Positions 7,146-15,086 of a stretch of DNA of 19,883 nt are shown piece after piece. The stretch is from Asticcacaulis sp. (lineage in GTDB: Bacteria > Pseudomonadota > Alphaproteobacteria > Caulobacterales > Caulobacteraceae), in assembly GCF_020217185.1 (NCBI RefSeq), contig NZ_JAIWNX010000084.1, forward strand, positions 1-19,883, written 5' to 3'. The first letter of the stretch is position 1, and each line of letters starts with the position of its first letter. The notes beneath the pieces were generated by a model. It had not been told where the DNA came from. It worked only from the letters and a program-made list of their open reading frames with translations, and made no database searches. The position numbers were made by a program, and so were the translations under genes.

Positions 7146-7235
7146 TTTTCTCCTCATCCACGCCTCAGAAGCGGATAACAACAAAACTGTCATGCCGGCG
7201 CGTTATGGCGTAGGCTCACGCTTCGGAGCCGCCCC

Positions 7236-9305
7236 ATGACCAGCCGCCGCACCTTTCTTCGCACCACCCTCAGCAGCGCTCTGGCCGCGTCGCTGGGCGG
7301 CCTGCCGCCGGCCATTGCCCGCGCGCTGGACATCCCCGCCCACACCCGCACCGGCACGATCAAAGATGTCGAACACGTCGTCATCCTGATGCAGGAAAAC
7401 CGCAGCTTCGACCACTATTTCGGCACGATGAACGGCGTGCAGGGCTTTGGCGACCGCTTCGTTATCCCGGCCCCGGCGACGCCCAGCCACGCCAACCGCA
7501 GCGTCTTCGCCCAGCCGCGCGAGGACGATCCCACCCGGCTGATCGCGCCGTTTGCGCTCAATACCGCCCAGGATTTCCGCCTGATGCGCGTCGAAGGCAC
7601 GCCGCACAGCTTCAAGGACGCGCAGGCCGCCTGGGACGAAGGGCGTCTGTCGAACTGGCCCAAATCCAAGCACAATCACGCCATGGCGCATTTCGAACGG
7701 GCCGATCTGCCGTTCCAGTACGCTCTGGCCGAAGCCTTCACCCTGTGCGACGCCTATTTCTGTGCCATGCATTCGGGCACCAATCCCAACCGCGTGGTCC
7801 ACTGGACGGGTACCAATGTCGGCCCCAACGGCCCGGTCATCGTCAATGATTATGACGAGTTGCACGCCGATCCCAAGGGCCACGGCGGCTATGACTGGAC
7901 CACCTATCCGGAGCGTCTGAGTGCGGCGGGCATCGACTGGCGCCTCTATCAGAACATGAAGGACAATTTCACCGACAACCCGCTGGTCGGGTTCAAGACC
8001 TATCGCGCGGCGGATAAGGCCACGTCGGGCAAGCTCGCGGACCTCGCCGAGCGTTCGATCCGCACGCGCGACCTCGACAAGCTGAAAGAGGACGTGCTGG
8101 CCGGCAAGCTGCCGCAGGTGTCGTGGATCATCGGCACCGCCGAAGGCTCCGAACACCCTTCGACCTCTTCACCGGCGCAGGGGGCCGACTATACGGCGAA
8201 GGTGCTCGACGCCCTGACCGCCAATCCGGAGGTATGGGCGAAGACCGTCCTCTTGATCAATTTCGACGAAAACGACGGCTATTTTGACCACGTGCCGCCG
8301 CCCGCCCCGCCGTCGCTGGACGCCAATGGGCAGCCGCTGGGCTATGCCGAAGGGGCGGAGCGCGAATATCATCAGGGCGATGACGCGCTGAAAAACCGTC
8401 CCTATGGCCTGGGCCCGCGCGTGCCGATGTACGTCATTTCGCCGTGGTCGAAGGGGGGCTTCGTGGCCTCCGAAGTGTTCGATCATACCTCGGTCATCCG
8501 CTTTCTGGAAACGCGCTTTGGCGTGCACGAGCCCAATATCTCGCCGTGGCGACGCGCCGTATGCGGCGACCTGACTTCTTGCTTTGATTTCAAAACACCG
8601 AACGATCAGCCCTTCTTTGCCCATTTGCCAAAAACCGCTGACCGTGCCGAACAGGCGCGCAAGCTTGGGGGTAAGACGACCCCCAAAACGCCCGACGCCC
8701 TCACCGCTCCGGTGCAGGAACAGGGCCTGCGTCCCCGCCGCTCGACGCCTTATGATCTGCGTGCCCCTCTCGATTGCGTACCCAGTCAAAACGTCCGTCA
8801 CATAGACCTGATTAATCAAAGTGAGACCCGTGCGGCCGTCTTCCATATATACGACCATAATGACCTGAACGCGGCTCCACGCCGGTTTACGGTATCGCCC
8901 AAACAGGTTCAGTCGTTATCATTGACGGATCATGACGGCCCTTACGAGTTGACCCTCGTTGGCCCCAATGGGTTCTATCGCTACTACAAAGGCGACAAAA
9001 CACCCTTGCTCGTTCATCTGGAACAAAGTCGCTTGCTACTCCATAACGCCCATCCTACACGGCCCTTGAGGGTAACGGTCAAAGACCAGTATAGCGAAGC
9101 GAAAACAGAGCATTATCTGAAGCCATCGCAAGACGGAGATATATTCGTTGTCGATTTGCAACTCGATTTCAGCCCTAACCACAACTGGTATGATCTGGTC
9201 ATAGAGGCCGAAGGTTTCATGCAGCGTCTGGCCGGACACGTCGAAGACGGCAAGCCCTCCTTTTCCGACCCAGCGGCCTTCGGTGTGGCGAAGCTGACGG
9301 TTTGA
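7236..9305 (+). CDS. Tat-exported phosphocholine-type phospholipase C
   Basis: A 689-residue member of the PlcC/AcpA phosphoesterase family, which hydrolyses phosphatidylcholine or sphingomyelin-type head groups outside the cytoplasm. The N-terminus SRRTFLRTTLSSALAASLGG is a twin-arginine signal. The catalytic domain has QENRSFDHYFG (53-63), HSGTNPNR (179-186), FDENDGYFDH (about 343-352) and DHTS (about 416-419), the metal and nucleophile motifs of the superfamily. From about residue 510 onward two beta-rich C-terminal PlcC domains follow (DLINQSETRAAVFHIYDHND..., then LRVTVKDQYSEAKTEHY...). GGAG at 7225-7228 precedes ATG 7236. Total length is normal. By my counts base composition falls from about 60% G+C in the catalytic part to about 50% in the last 450 bp. 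It lies between the rplT terminator and a repeat-filled gap. Exact substrate is unproven. Confidence 0.9.
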   Translation: MTSRRTFLRTTLSSALAASLGGLPPAIARALDIPAHTRTGTIKDVEHVVILMQENRSFDHYFGTMNGVQGFGDRFVIPAPATPSHANRSVFAQPREDDPTRLIAPFALNTAQDFRLMRVEGTPHSFKDAQAAWDEGRLSNWPKSKHNHAMAHFERADLPFQYALAEAFTLCDAYFCAMHSGTNPNRVVHWTGTNVGPNGPVIVNDYDELHADPKGHGGYDWTTYPERLSAAGIDWRLYQNMKDNFTDNPLVGFKTYRAADKATSGKLADLAERSIRTRDLDKLKEDVLAGKLPQVSWIIGTAEGSEHPSTSSPAQGADYTAKVLDALTANPEVWAKTVLLINFDENDGYFDHVPPPAPPSLDANGQPLGYAEGAEREYHQGDDALKNRPYGLGPRVPMYVISPWSKGGFVASEVFDHTSVIRFLETRFGVHEPNISPWRRAVCGDLTSCFDFKTPNDQPFFAHLPKTADRAEQARKLGGKTTPKTPDALTAPVQEQGLRPRRSTPYDLRAPLDCVPSQNVRHIDLINQSETRAAVFHIYDHNDLNAAPRRFTVSPKQVQSLSLTDHDGPYELTLVGPNGFYRYYKGDKTPLLVHLEQSRLLLHNAHPTRPLRVTVKDQYSEAKTEHYLKPSQDGDIFVVDLQLDFSPNHNWYDLVIEAEGFMQRLAGHVEDGKPSFSDPAAFGVAKLTV

Positions 9306-9310
9306 CGTCC

Positions 9311-9486
9311 CTCCTCCCTGTTGCGAAGGCATGGGTATAGCGCAGCGAAACAGGTGCGTTGAGGGGTCGGGCCAGCACGATAGCTGGCAAAACCTGTGGT
9401 GTTTGACACGGCGGAGATATCCCCCTCCGTCATTTTTCGCTTACGCTCAAAATGCCACCTCCCCATGCCTTCGGCACAGGGAGGAG
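9311..9486 (+). repeat. Family B imperfect palindrome, copy B1a
   Basis: Begins 6 bp after the phospholipase stop. Left end CTCCTCCCTGTTGCGAAGGC and right end GCCTTCGGCACAGGGAGGAG are inverted copies. Internal marks include GGCAAAACCTGTGGTGTTT and CCCCCTCCGTC, shared with B2 and B3. The left arm is more diverged than the right. Together with B1b it fills most of the 486-bp gap before pheS; no gene is seen in that gap. Confidence 0.75.
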
Positions 9487-9533
9487 AGGTGCGAGTCGTT
9501 TCTCCTCCCTTTGCCGAAGGCATGGGGAGGTGG
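9455..9533. repeat. 33-bp inverted repeat (hairpin) at the B1a/B1b junction
   Basis: The right arm of B1a (9455-9487) and the left arm of B1b (9501-9533) pair over 33 bp with one mismatch around a 13-nt loop. It is the strongest potential hairpin in the window. It lies between two same-strand genes (phospholipase and pheS) and lacks a T-run, so it could stabilise or terminate the upstream transcript, or be only a by-product of tandem repeats. Confidence 0.8.
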
Positions 9534-9676
9534 ATGCGAGTGAAACGCGCAGACGGAGGGGGGCGACCCGGACAGGGGAACACGTCCGAACCCTGATCCG
9601 TCTCTCCTGAGCCCCTTGATGACGGTAAAGGCATAGACCGCCCCCTCCGTCTCGGGCGCTACGCGACAGGCAGGAG
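9502..9676 (+). repeat. Family B imperfect palindrome, copy B1b (degenerate right end)
   Basis: Left end CTCCTCCCTTTGCCGAAGGC is well conserved; CCCCCTCCGTCTCGGGCGCT and CAGGCAGGAGAAAA mark the right end, but the CACCTCCCCATGCC part of that arm is missing. The interior differs from B2/B3. It is tandem with B1a. Confidence 0.65.
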
Positions 9677-9743
9677 AAAAGACCAACACCTTCATACCTG
9701 CCGCCCAACCCGCGCCGCCTAAGCAGAAAACGCTTCACTCACG

Positions 9744-9760
9744 GCGCATTGCGCTCTAAA
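9744..9760 (-). repeat. Possible family A remnant
   Basis: GCGCATTGCGCTCTAAA resembles the terminal part of family A (reverse of TTTAGAGCGCAAT). It is only 17 bp, 31 bp upstream of pheS, and could be chance. The remaining gap (9677-9791) shows no gene and no clear phenylalanine-rich leader peptide. Confidence 0.3.
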
Positions 9761-9791
9761 CACACGGCGATCCGTTTTCCCCCGTGAGACC

Positions 9792-10865
9792 ATGAGCACC
9801 TATTCCGATCTGGCCGCCGAAATCGAAGCCGAAATCCTGACCGCGCAAGACCTTGCTGCGCTCGACGCCGTGCGCGTGTCGGCGCTGGGTAAGACCGGGC
9901 GCATTTCCGGCCTTTTGAAAACCCTGGGCGCCCTGCCCCCCGAAGAGCGCAAGGCCACCGGCGCGGCCATCAATGCCGTGCGTGATCAGGTTCAGGCGGC
10001 GCTCGATGCGCGCAAGGACGTGCTGGAGGCCGAGCACCTCAGCCGCCGTCTGCAATCCGAGCGCATCGACCTGTCTCTGCCCGCCGCACCCCGCGCCAGG
10101 GGCGGCGTTCACCCGACCATGCAGGTCATGGACGAGATGGTGGCGATTTTCGCCGAGATGGGCTTTGAAGTCGCCGAAGGGCCGGACATCGAAGACGACT
10201 TCCATAATTTCACCGCGCTGAACTTCCCGGAAAAGCACCCGGCGCGTGAAATGCACGACACCTTCTTCTTCAATCCCGATGAAAACGGGGTGAGGAAACT
10301 CTTGCGCACCCATACCTCGCCGGTGCAGATCCGTTCGATGATCGCGGGTAAGCCGCCGTTCCGGCTGATCGTGCCGGGGCGCGTCTTCCGCTGCGACTCC
10401 GATCAGACGCACACGCCGATGTTCCATCAGATCGAAGGCCTCGTCATCGACAAGACGGCGCATATGGGCCACCTGAAATGGGTGTTCGACACCTTCCTGT
10501 CGCGCTTTTTCGAGACGGACACCGTCATCACGCAGTTCCGTCCGCACCACTTCCCCTTTACCGAGCCGTCGGCGGAGATGGACGTGCGCTATTCGCGCAA
10601 CGGGGCGGAAATCCGCATCGGTGATGGCGACCGCTGGATGGAAATTCTGGGCTCCGGCATGGTGCACCCGAACGTGCTGAAGGCCTGCGGCGTCGATCCG
10701 GACGAATATCAGGGCTTTGCCTTCGGCATGGGCGTCGATCGTCTGGCCATGCTCAAATACGGTGTGCCGGACCTGCGCGACATGTTCGCCGCCGATACGC
10801 GCTGGCTCAGCCACTACGGCTTTAGCGGGTTCAGCGCGCCGAACCCGGCAAGCGGATTGAGCTAA
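9792..10865 (+). CDS. pheS: Phenylalanyl-tRNA synthetase alpha subunit
   Basis: The 357-residue catalytic subunit of the alpha2-beta2 PheRS, which charges tRNA-Phe. The N-terminal coiled-coil region (about 1-95) is followed by the class II core. [21 protein letters not shown] is the motif 1 region, [27 protein letters not shown] (190-216; R200) is motif 2, and [17 protein letters not shown] (308-324) is motif 3. Length is standard. ATG 9792 has only GTGAG as a ribosome site. The TAA stop is 2 nt before the start of a small gene, which in turn overlaps pheT, so all three appear to be one operon. The terminator after rplT and the phospholipase insertion separate it from rpmI-rplT, with which it is often linked. 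Confidence 0.98.
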   Translation: MSTYSDLAAEIEAEILTAQDLAALDAVRVSALGKTGRISGLLKTLGALPPEERKATGAAINAVRDQVQAALDARKDVLEAEHLSRRLQSERIDLSLPAAPRARGGVHPTMQVMDEMVAIFAEMGFEVAEGPDIEDDFHNFTALNFPEKHPAREMHDTFFFNPDENGVRKLLRTHTSPVQIRSMIAGKPPFRLIVPGRVFRCDSDQTHTPMFHQIEGLVIDKTAHMGHLKWVFDTFLSRFFETDTVITQFRPHHFPFTEPSAEMDVRYSRNGAEIRIGDGDRWMEILGSGMVHPNVLKACGVDPDEYQGFAFGMGVDRLAMLKYGVPDLRDMFAADTRWLSHYGFSGFSAPNPASGLS

Positions 10866-10867
10866 AG

Positions 10868-11095
10868 ATGCAAATTGCTGATCTGTACGTTGAACTTATG
10901 GACGAAGGGACAACCGTTTATCGTCCTGCCAAGGCATACAGACTGAATGAGCATTTGCTTGTGCTTTCCAATGAATACCACGATCCAACAACCGAAAATT
11001 GGTCTGTTTTACCGGGCACATTGATCACGCTCAGGCAAAAACGAACCACCGATGGCATGATTGCCGTTGCTCAAAGATATGAGTTCGCTCAATGA
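10868..11095 (+). CDS. 75-residue hypothetical protein embedded between pheS and pheT
   Basis: A complete ORF of 75 codons starting 2 nt after the pheS stop. Its TGA (11093-11095) overlaps the pheT ATG (11092-11094) as ATGA, an arrangement that usually means translational coupling. The protein is soluble, with no signal peptide or cysteine. It resembles small uncharacterised proteins with the pattern EGT-V-RP-A...W...PG...L...A (here [12 protein letters not shown] at about 12-23, [10 protein letters not shown] at about 43-52); that resemblance is from memory. G+C is about 45% by my count (103 of 228), far below pheS and pheT. No function can be assigned. It may be an acquired or fast-evolving gene; the tight packing suggests it is translated. 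Confidence 0.75.
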   Translation: MQIADLYVELMDEGTTVYRPAKAYRLNEHLLVLSNEYHDPTTENWSVLPGTLITLRQKRTTDGMIAVAQRYEFAQ

Positions 11096-13473
11096 AATTC
11101 TCCCTTAGCTGGCTTAAAGATCACCTCGACACCGACGCCGATATTCAGGCCGTCGCCGCCGCCATGACCGCGGCCGGCCTTGAGGTCGAAGACGTCACCG
11201 ACCCGGCGGCGAAGCTGACGCCCTTTACGGTGGCTAAGGTCGTTGAGGCCGCCCGCCATCCCAATGCCGACAAGCTTCAGGTGCTTCAGGTCGACACCGT
11301 CGATGGCCGCAAGGAAATCGTCTGCGGTGCGCCCAATGCCCGCGCCGGTCTGACCACCGTCTATGCCCCCATCGGGGCCTATGTGCCGGGCCTTGACGTC
11401 ACCCTGGTCGAAAAGCCGGTGCGCGGCGTCGTGTCGAACGGCATGATGTGTTCGGCGGCCGAGCTTGAGCTGGACGGCGATTCCGACGGTATCATGGAGC
11501 TTTCCGACGACCTCGCCGTCGGCACCCCGGTCAGCGCCGTCTTCGCGCTGGAGCCCGTCATCGACTTTGAGGTGACGCCCAACCGTCCCGACTGGCTGGG
11601 CGTGCACGGCATTGCCCGCGACCTTGCCGCCACGGGTCTGGGGGCCTTCAAAGACGCGCCCATCCCCCCGGTCAAGGGCACCTTCCCCTGCCCCATCACG
11701 GTTAAGGTCGATGGCGACGCCTGCCCGCTGTTCTCCGGTCGCGTCATCCGCGGCGTCAAGAACGGCCCATCGCCCAAATGGCTTGCCGACAAGCTGACTT
11801 CGATCGGCCTGAAACCCATCTCGGCGCTGGTCGATATCACCAACTACCTGTCGTTCGACCGCGCCCGCCCGCTGCACGTCTATGATGTGGCGAAGCTGTC
11901 GGGCAGCGTGATCGAAGCAGGTCTGCCCGCCGACACGTCTGACTTCGTGGCGCTGGACGGCAAGACCTACGCCGTCACGCCGGACATGACGACGATCAGC
12001 GACGCTTCGGGCGTCATCGGTTTGGGCGGCGTGATGGGCGGGGCCTCGACCGGCGTTGATTTCGAGACGGTCGATGTCTTCCTCGAATCGGCCTGGTTCG
12101 ACCCCATCCGTATCGCCCAGACGGGCCGCACCACAGCCATCACCTCGGATGCGCAGTACCGCTTTGCGCGCGGGGTTGATCCGGAATTTGTCGTGCCCGG
12201 TCTGGAACTGGCCACTCAGTTGATCCTCGACCTGTGCGGCGGGGAAGCGTCCGAGATCGTCGTGGCGGGCGAGGCCCCGGCGCGCAAGCCCGACGTCGCC
12301 TTCGACCCGGCCTATGTGGCGCAACTGACCGGCCTTGACGTGCCGCATGACAAGGTCGAGACGATCCTGACCGCGCTCGGTTTTGGCGTCACCAAGACCA
12401 CGCCGTGGACCGTCAGCGTCCCCTCCTTCCGCCGCGACGTGGACGGCAAGGCCGATCTGGTCGAAGAGGTGGCGCGCATCTATGGCTTCAACCACATCCC
12501 GGCGACGCCCCTGCCCGCCGTGGCCCCCAAAAACGGCGGCGTCCTGACCCCGTCTCAGGCCCGCGCCCGCACGGCGCGCCGCGCGCTGGCCGCTTACGGC
12601 TATTCAGAGGCCGTCACCTGGTCCTTTATGCCGCAGGGCTACGCCAAGCTGTTCGGCGGCGGTAGCGACGCGCTGGTTCTGGCCAATCCGATTGCCTCGG
12701 AACTGAATTGTATGCGCCCGTCCATCCTGCCGAACCTGCTGGAAGCCGCCGGGCGCAATGCGTCCAAGGGCTATCCCGGCGCGCAACTGTTTGAAATTGG
12801 CCCGGTCTATTTCGGCCTTGAGCCCAATGATCAGAAGACGGTCATTGCCGCGCTGAAGGCCCCGGACAAGGCGCGCCACTGGGCCGCCACCGGTCAGGAC
12901 GCGCTGTTCGCGCTGAAATCCGATCTGCTGGCCTTGCTGGAAGAACTCAATGTGCCGGTCGCCTCGCTGCAACTGGTGCAGGGGTCGAACAGCGGCTGGT
13001 GGCATCCGGGCCGTTCGGCGCGCCTGCAACTGGGGCCGAAGACGGTGCTGGCCGAATTTGGCGAACTGCATCCGTCGGTGCTGAAGGCGATGGACCTTGA
13101 CGGGGCGTATGTGGGCTTTGAAATCCGCCTCGACCTGCTGCCGCAACCGAAAGCGAAATCGGGCAAGTCGAAGGGCGCGCTGAGCCTGTCCAACCTGATG
13201 CCGCTGACGCGCGACTTCGCCTTCCTCGTGGCGGCGGGTACGGCGTCCGGCGATCTGGTGCGCGCCATCAGGGGCGCGGACAAGGGGCTGATCAGCGAGG
13301 CCCGCGTCTTTGACGTCTATCAGGGTCAGGGCGTGCCGGAAGGTCAGGTGTCGCTGGCGGTTGAGGTCACGCTGCAACCGGCGGACAAGACCCTGACCGA
13401 GCCGGAAATCGACGCCGTGTCGCAAAAGATCGTCGCCGCCGCCCAAAAGGCCGGAGCCGTACTGCGCAGCTAG
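11092..13473 (+). CDS. pheT: Phenylalanyl-tRNA synthetase beta subunit
   Basis: The 793-residue non-catalytic partner of PheS, providing tRNA binding and editing of mischarged Tyr-tRNA. In order: N-terminal [12 protein letters not shown]; an OB-fold tRNA-binding domain (about 40-150, [13 protein letters not shown] and [11 protein letters not shown]); the B3/B4 editing region (about 200-390, [42 protein letters not shown]); the B5 domain (about 400-470, [23 protein letters not shown]); the synthetase-like core; and the anticodon-binding FDX-ACB domain (about 700-793, LTRDFAFLV...[13 protein letters not shown]). Length is normal. The start overlaps the upstream small gene's stop. The stop codon TAG is the first part of the CTAGAGCGC end of repeat A2. 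Confidence 0.98.
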   Translation: MKFSLSWLKDHLDTDADIQAVAAAMTAAGLEVEDVTDPAAKLTPFTVAKVVEAARHPNADKLQVLQVDTVDGRKEIVCGAPNARAGLTTVYAPIGAYVPGLDVTLVEKPVRGVVSNGMMCSAAELELDGDSDGIMELSDDLAVGTPVSAVFALEPVIDFEVTPNRPDWLGVHGIARDLAATGLGAFKDAPIPPVKGTFPCPITVKVDGDACPLFSGRVIRGVKNGPSPKWLADKLTSIGLKPISALVDITNYLSFDRARPLHVYDVAKLSGSVIEAGLPADTSDFVALDGKTYAVTPDMTTISDASGVIGLGGVMGGASTGVDFETVDVFLESAWFDPIRIAQTGRTTAITSDAQYRFARGVDPEFVVPGLELATQLILDLCGGEASEIVVAGEAPARKPDVAFDPAYVAQLTGLDVPHDKVETILTALGFGVTKTTPWTVSVPSFRRDVDGKADLVEEVARIYGFNHIPATPLPAVAPKNGGVLTPSQARARTARRALAAYGYSEAVTWSFMPQGYAKLFGGGSDALVLANPIASELNCMRPSILPNLLEAAGRNASKGYPGAQLFEIGPVYFGLEPNDQKTVIAALKAPDKARHWAATGQDALFALKSDLLALLEELNVPVASLQLVQGSNSGWWHPGRSARLQLGPKTVLAEFGELHPSVLKAMDLDGAYVGFEIRLDLLPQPKAKSGKSKGALSLSNLMPLTRDFAFLVAAGTASGDLVRAIRGADKGLISEARVFDVYQGQGVPEGQVSLAVEVTLQPADKTLTEPEIDAVSQKIVAAAQKAGAVLRS

Positions 13474-13576
13474 AGCGCAATCCGATAAAGTGGGTACCAC
13501 TTTTCGGAAAAATTGCGCGACCAAACAAAACTTTAGAGCCATTCGGCGGCTAAACTTAGCCGACGAATGCTCTAAA
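13470..13576 (+). repeat. Family A palindromic repeat, copy A2
   Basis: CTAGAGCGCAATCCG opens the element and supplies the pheT stop codon (TAG 13471-13473). GCGCAATCCGATAAAGTGG pairs imperfectly with CCACTTTTCGGAAAAATTGCGC. The tail GCGACCAAACAAAACTTTAGAGC follows, then a second hairpin (AGAGCCATTCGGCGGCTAA with TTAGCCGACGAATGCTCT). It abuts B2 directly. Lying between convergent pheT and the antitoxin-like gene, it may act as a structural terminator. Confidence 0.85.
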
Positions 13577-13578
13577 CA

Positions 13579-13751
13579 TCTCCTCCCTGTGCCGAAGGCA
13601 TGGGGAGGTGGCAGCGAAGCTGACGGAGGGGGATGTCTCTTCCGAGAGACCGGGCAAAACCTTTGGTATTGAAACACCTGCGCCACCCCCTCCGTCTCAT
13701 CGCCTGCCGGTGCCGATCCACCTCTCCATTGCTTACGCAACAGGGAGGAGA
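13579..13751 (+). repeat. Family B imperfect palindrome, copy B2
   Basis: Runs from TCTCCTCCCTGTGCCGAAGG to CGCAACAGGGAGGAGA. The left arm (…GACGGAGGGGGATG) and right arm (CCCCCTCCGTC…) are inverted relative to each other around a roughly 50-bp centre with CCGGGCAAAACCTTTGG. The left arm and centre are nearly identical to B3 at 15087-15261. It has no coding content. It ends about 20 bp beyond the antitoxin-like gene's stop. Confidence 0.85.
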
Positions 13752-13772
13752 AAGAGTGAATAGGCGTGATGC

Positions 13773-13997
13773 TCAGGCCTCAAGTTCGGCTATGATCTCG
13801 TCCAGCACGCTTGGGGGCACGACCTCACCACGCCGAGCCTGATTCAGCCCCCGCAGCAGGCTGGACATCACCTCGGCCTGCCTCATGTCCTCTTCGATCA
13901 GACGCCGGATATAGTTGGCCGGGCTGCCCTCGGCCGATTGGGCATCGACAAAGGCGCTGATGTCATCAGGCAGGTCTATGTTGAGGCGAACGGTCAT
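13773..13997 (-). CDS. Orphan ribbon-helix-helix (ParD/CopG-like) antitoxin
   Basis: A 74-residue protein. MTVRLNIDLPDDISAFVDAQ followed by GSPANYIRRLIEEDMR (about 24-39) is the short beta strand plus two helices of ribbon-helix-helix proteins, in the ParD/type II antitoxin style. The remainder is a helical, acidic tail ending in PPSVLDEIIAELEA. Such genes normally sit directly before a ParE/RelE-type toxin, but downstream (below 13773) there is only repeat B2 and upstream a dioxygenase gene, so no partner is present. It may be an orphan antitoxin whose toxin was lost, or a stand-alone regulator. TGTCAA at 14027-14032 (TTGACA on the coding strand) could be a -35. Confidence 0.8.
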   Translation of the reverse strand: MTVRLNIDLPDDISAFVDAQSAEGSPANYIRRLIEEDMRQAEVMSSLLRGLNQARRGEVVPPSVLDEIIAELEA

Positions 13998-14073
13998 ACA
14001 CGCAGCGTCCGCCCAAGCTCTAAAATTGTCAACTTTATGCCAACGGTCAAAGATGCTGACCGCATCCGGCCTC

Positions 14074-14124
14074 TTAGAGCCATATGTCGAAAAGTGGGAG
14101 CGGTTTTCGACACATGGCTTTAGC
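14074..14124 (+). repeat. Family A palindromic repeat, short copy A3
   Basis: TTAGAGCCATATGTCGAAAAG...GGTTTTCGACACATGGCTTTAGC: the arms GCCATATGTCGAAAA and TTTTCGACACATGGC pair around a 9-nt loop. The tail seen in A1, A2 and A4 is absent. The right end covers the stop codon of the dioxygenase gene (TAA on the minus strand, 14120-14122). This copy has a different stem sequence but the same layout. Confidence 0.75.
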
Positions 14125-14935
14125 CGATCGCTCGCAGGATCGCGGCCTCAACAGGTGGATGGAAACTTTGACCTGGGTCGAGGTCAAGTGGCGTTCTCAG
14201 GGGCAACGCGGGCTGCGCCATAAAGCGCGGCTCGGTTCCGCGATGTGGCTGGGCGGCATGCACAAGAAAAGGGTGACACAGATAGACGGTCCCGGCCGGC
14301 CCCGTAGCCAGCGCCACAGGTCGGGCGTCACTTACACCGGCGTCGATTTGGCGGCCGTTCAACCCCTCCTCGCCAAACGGCGCGAGCTGACGCGCAATGT
14401 CGAGGTGTGATCCAACCCGGATTCGTGTCGGCGCATCATCCTCACCCACGTCCGAGAAGAGGAAAAGCATGAGGAGCGCGCGACCCCGACTGCGCACATT
14501 GATCCGCCAGAGTGAGAAGTCCGTTGCCTCGTTAACCTCCCCATCGGACTCGCGCGGCGCAAAGCTCAGGTCAACGTGCCATCCGGTGTCACCCGGATCT
14601 TGGGGGGACGGGAAGCGCACCGGGAAGGTGCCAAGGCCCTCCAGCGGCGCCCACCGGCCAGAACCTACGAGTTGGTCGTAGGCCTGATGCAGGCGCGCCG
14701 TGTTCGCGGCCTCCCGGAACGGCTTCTGCCAATAGGCGAAGAGGCGCTCGACGGGACGGGTCCAGGTCTCGGGACGGTCCGGCTCGCCGCTTAGATCGCG
14801 CCACATGCGCCTGCGGCCCTGCGTGGCCAGCACACGAGGGAAGGCATGGTCGAAGCGGATAAATCCATCCGTTACAAAGCGCTCGATCTGCCGGGCGTCC
14901 AGCACGGGCGCGTCAGTGACACCATCATCAGTCAT
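14120..14935 (-). CDS. Phytanoyl-CoA dioxygenase (PhyH) family protein
   Basis: A 271-residue putative Fe(II)/2-oxoglutarate-dependent oxygenase. TGWHVDLSF provides the HxD iron ligands (H120, D122). A distal histidine is in CHPFLVHAAQPHRGTEPRFMAQP (H226 likely, H221 possible), and R237 is placed to bind 2-oxoglutarate. The N-terminus DARQIERFVTDGFIRFDHAFP is the usual PhyH opening. Family members hydroxylate very diverse small molecules, so the substrate is unknown. ATG 14935 fits. The stop codon lies inside repeat A3, so the extreme C-terminus may have been altered by the repeat. It lies in the segment bracketed by the A2-B2 and A4-B3 repeats. Confidence 0.85.
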   Translation of the reverse strand: MTDDGVTDAPVLDARQIERFVTDGFIRFDHAFPRVLATQGRRRMWRDLSGEPDRPETWTRPVERLFAYWQKPFREAANTARLHQAYDQLVGSGRWAPLEGLGTFPVRFPSPQDPGDTGWHVDLSFAPRESDGEVNEATDFSLWRINVRSRGRALLMLFLFSDVGEDDAPTRIRVGSHLDIARQLAPFGEEGLNGRQIDAGVSDARPVALATGPAGTVYLCHPFLVHAAQPHRGTEPRFMAQPALPLRTPLDLDPGQSFHPPVEAAILRAIG

Positions 14936-14984
14936 CGGGATAAAACCAATCAGGGCGGATATGACTTGTGATGGGAGATTAAAA

Positions 14985-15086
14985 CGATATGCAGAAAAGT
15001 GTGAGCGGCTTTACGCAAAAACATCGCGACAAACAAAAATTTAGAGCGAAATGGCGATTCCACTGAAAGTCATTTCGCTCTAAAAA
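14985..15086 (+). repeat. Family A palindromic repeat, copy A4
   Basis: The core CGATATGCAGAAAAGTGTG...AAAACATCGCG and the tail GACAAACAAAAATTTAGAGCG are followed by a hairpin (15043-15081): AGAGCGAAATGGC pairs with GTCATTTCGCTCT across a loop containing GATTC. The reverse copy A5 at the right edge shares core, tail and loop. B3 begins at the next base. A4 plus B3 fill the 332-bp gap between the dioxygenase start and the MFS stop; nothing else is seen there. Confidence 0.8.

Noticed and set aside
7203..8156. Minus-strand open frame opposite the phospholipase
   Set aside because: Antisense shadow; the plus-strand protein has a Tat signal and catalytic motifs.
9331..9738. Several short open frames on both strands in the pheS upstream gap
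   Set aside because: They lie inside family B repeats and translate the repeat arms into Pro/Arg/Ser-rich strings; no start site support.
13490..13672. Short open frame across A2 and B2
   Set aside because: It spans two non-coding repeats and has no ribosome site or conserved sequence.
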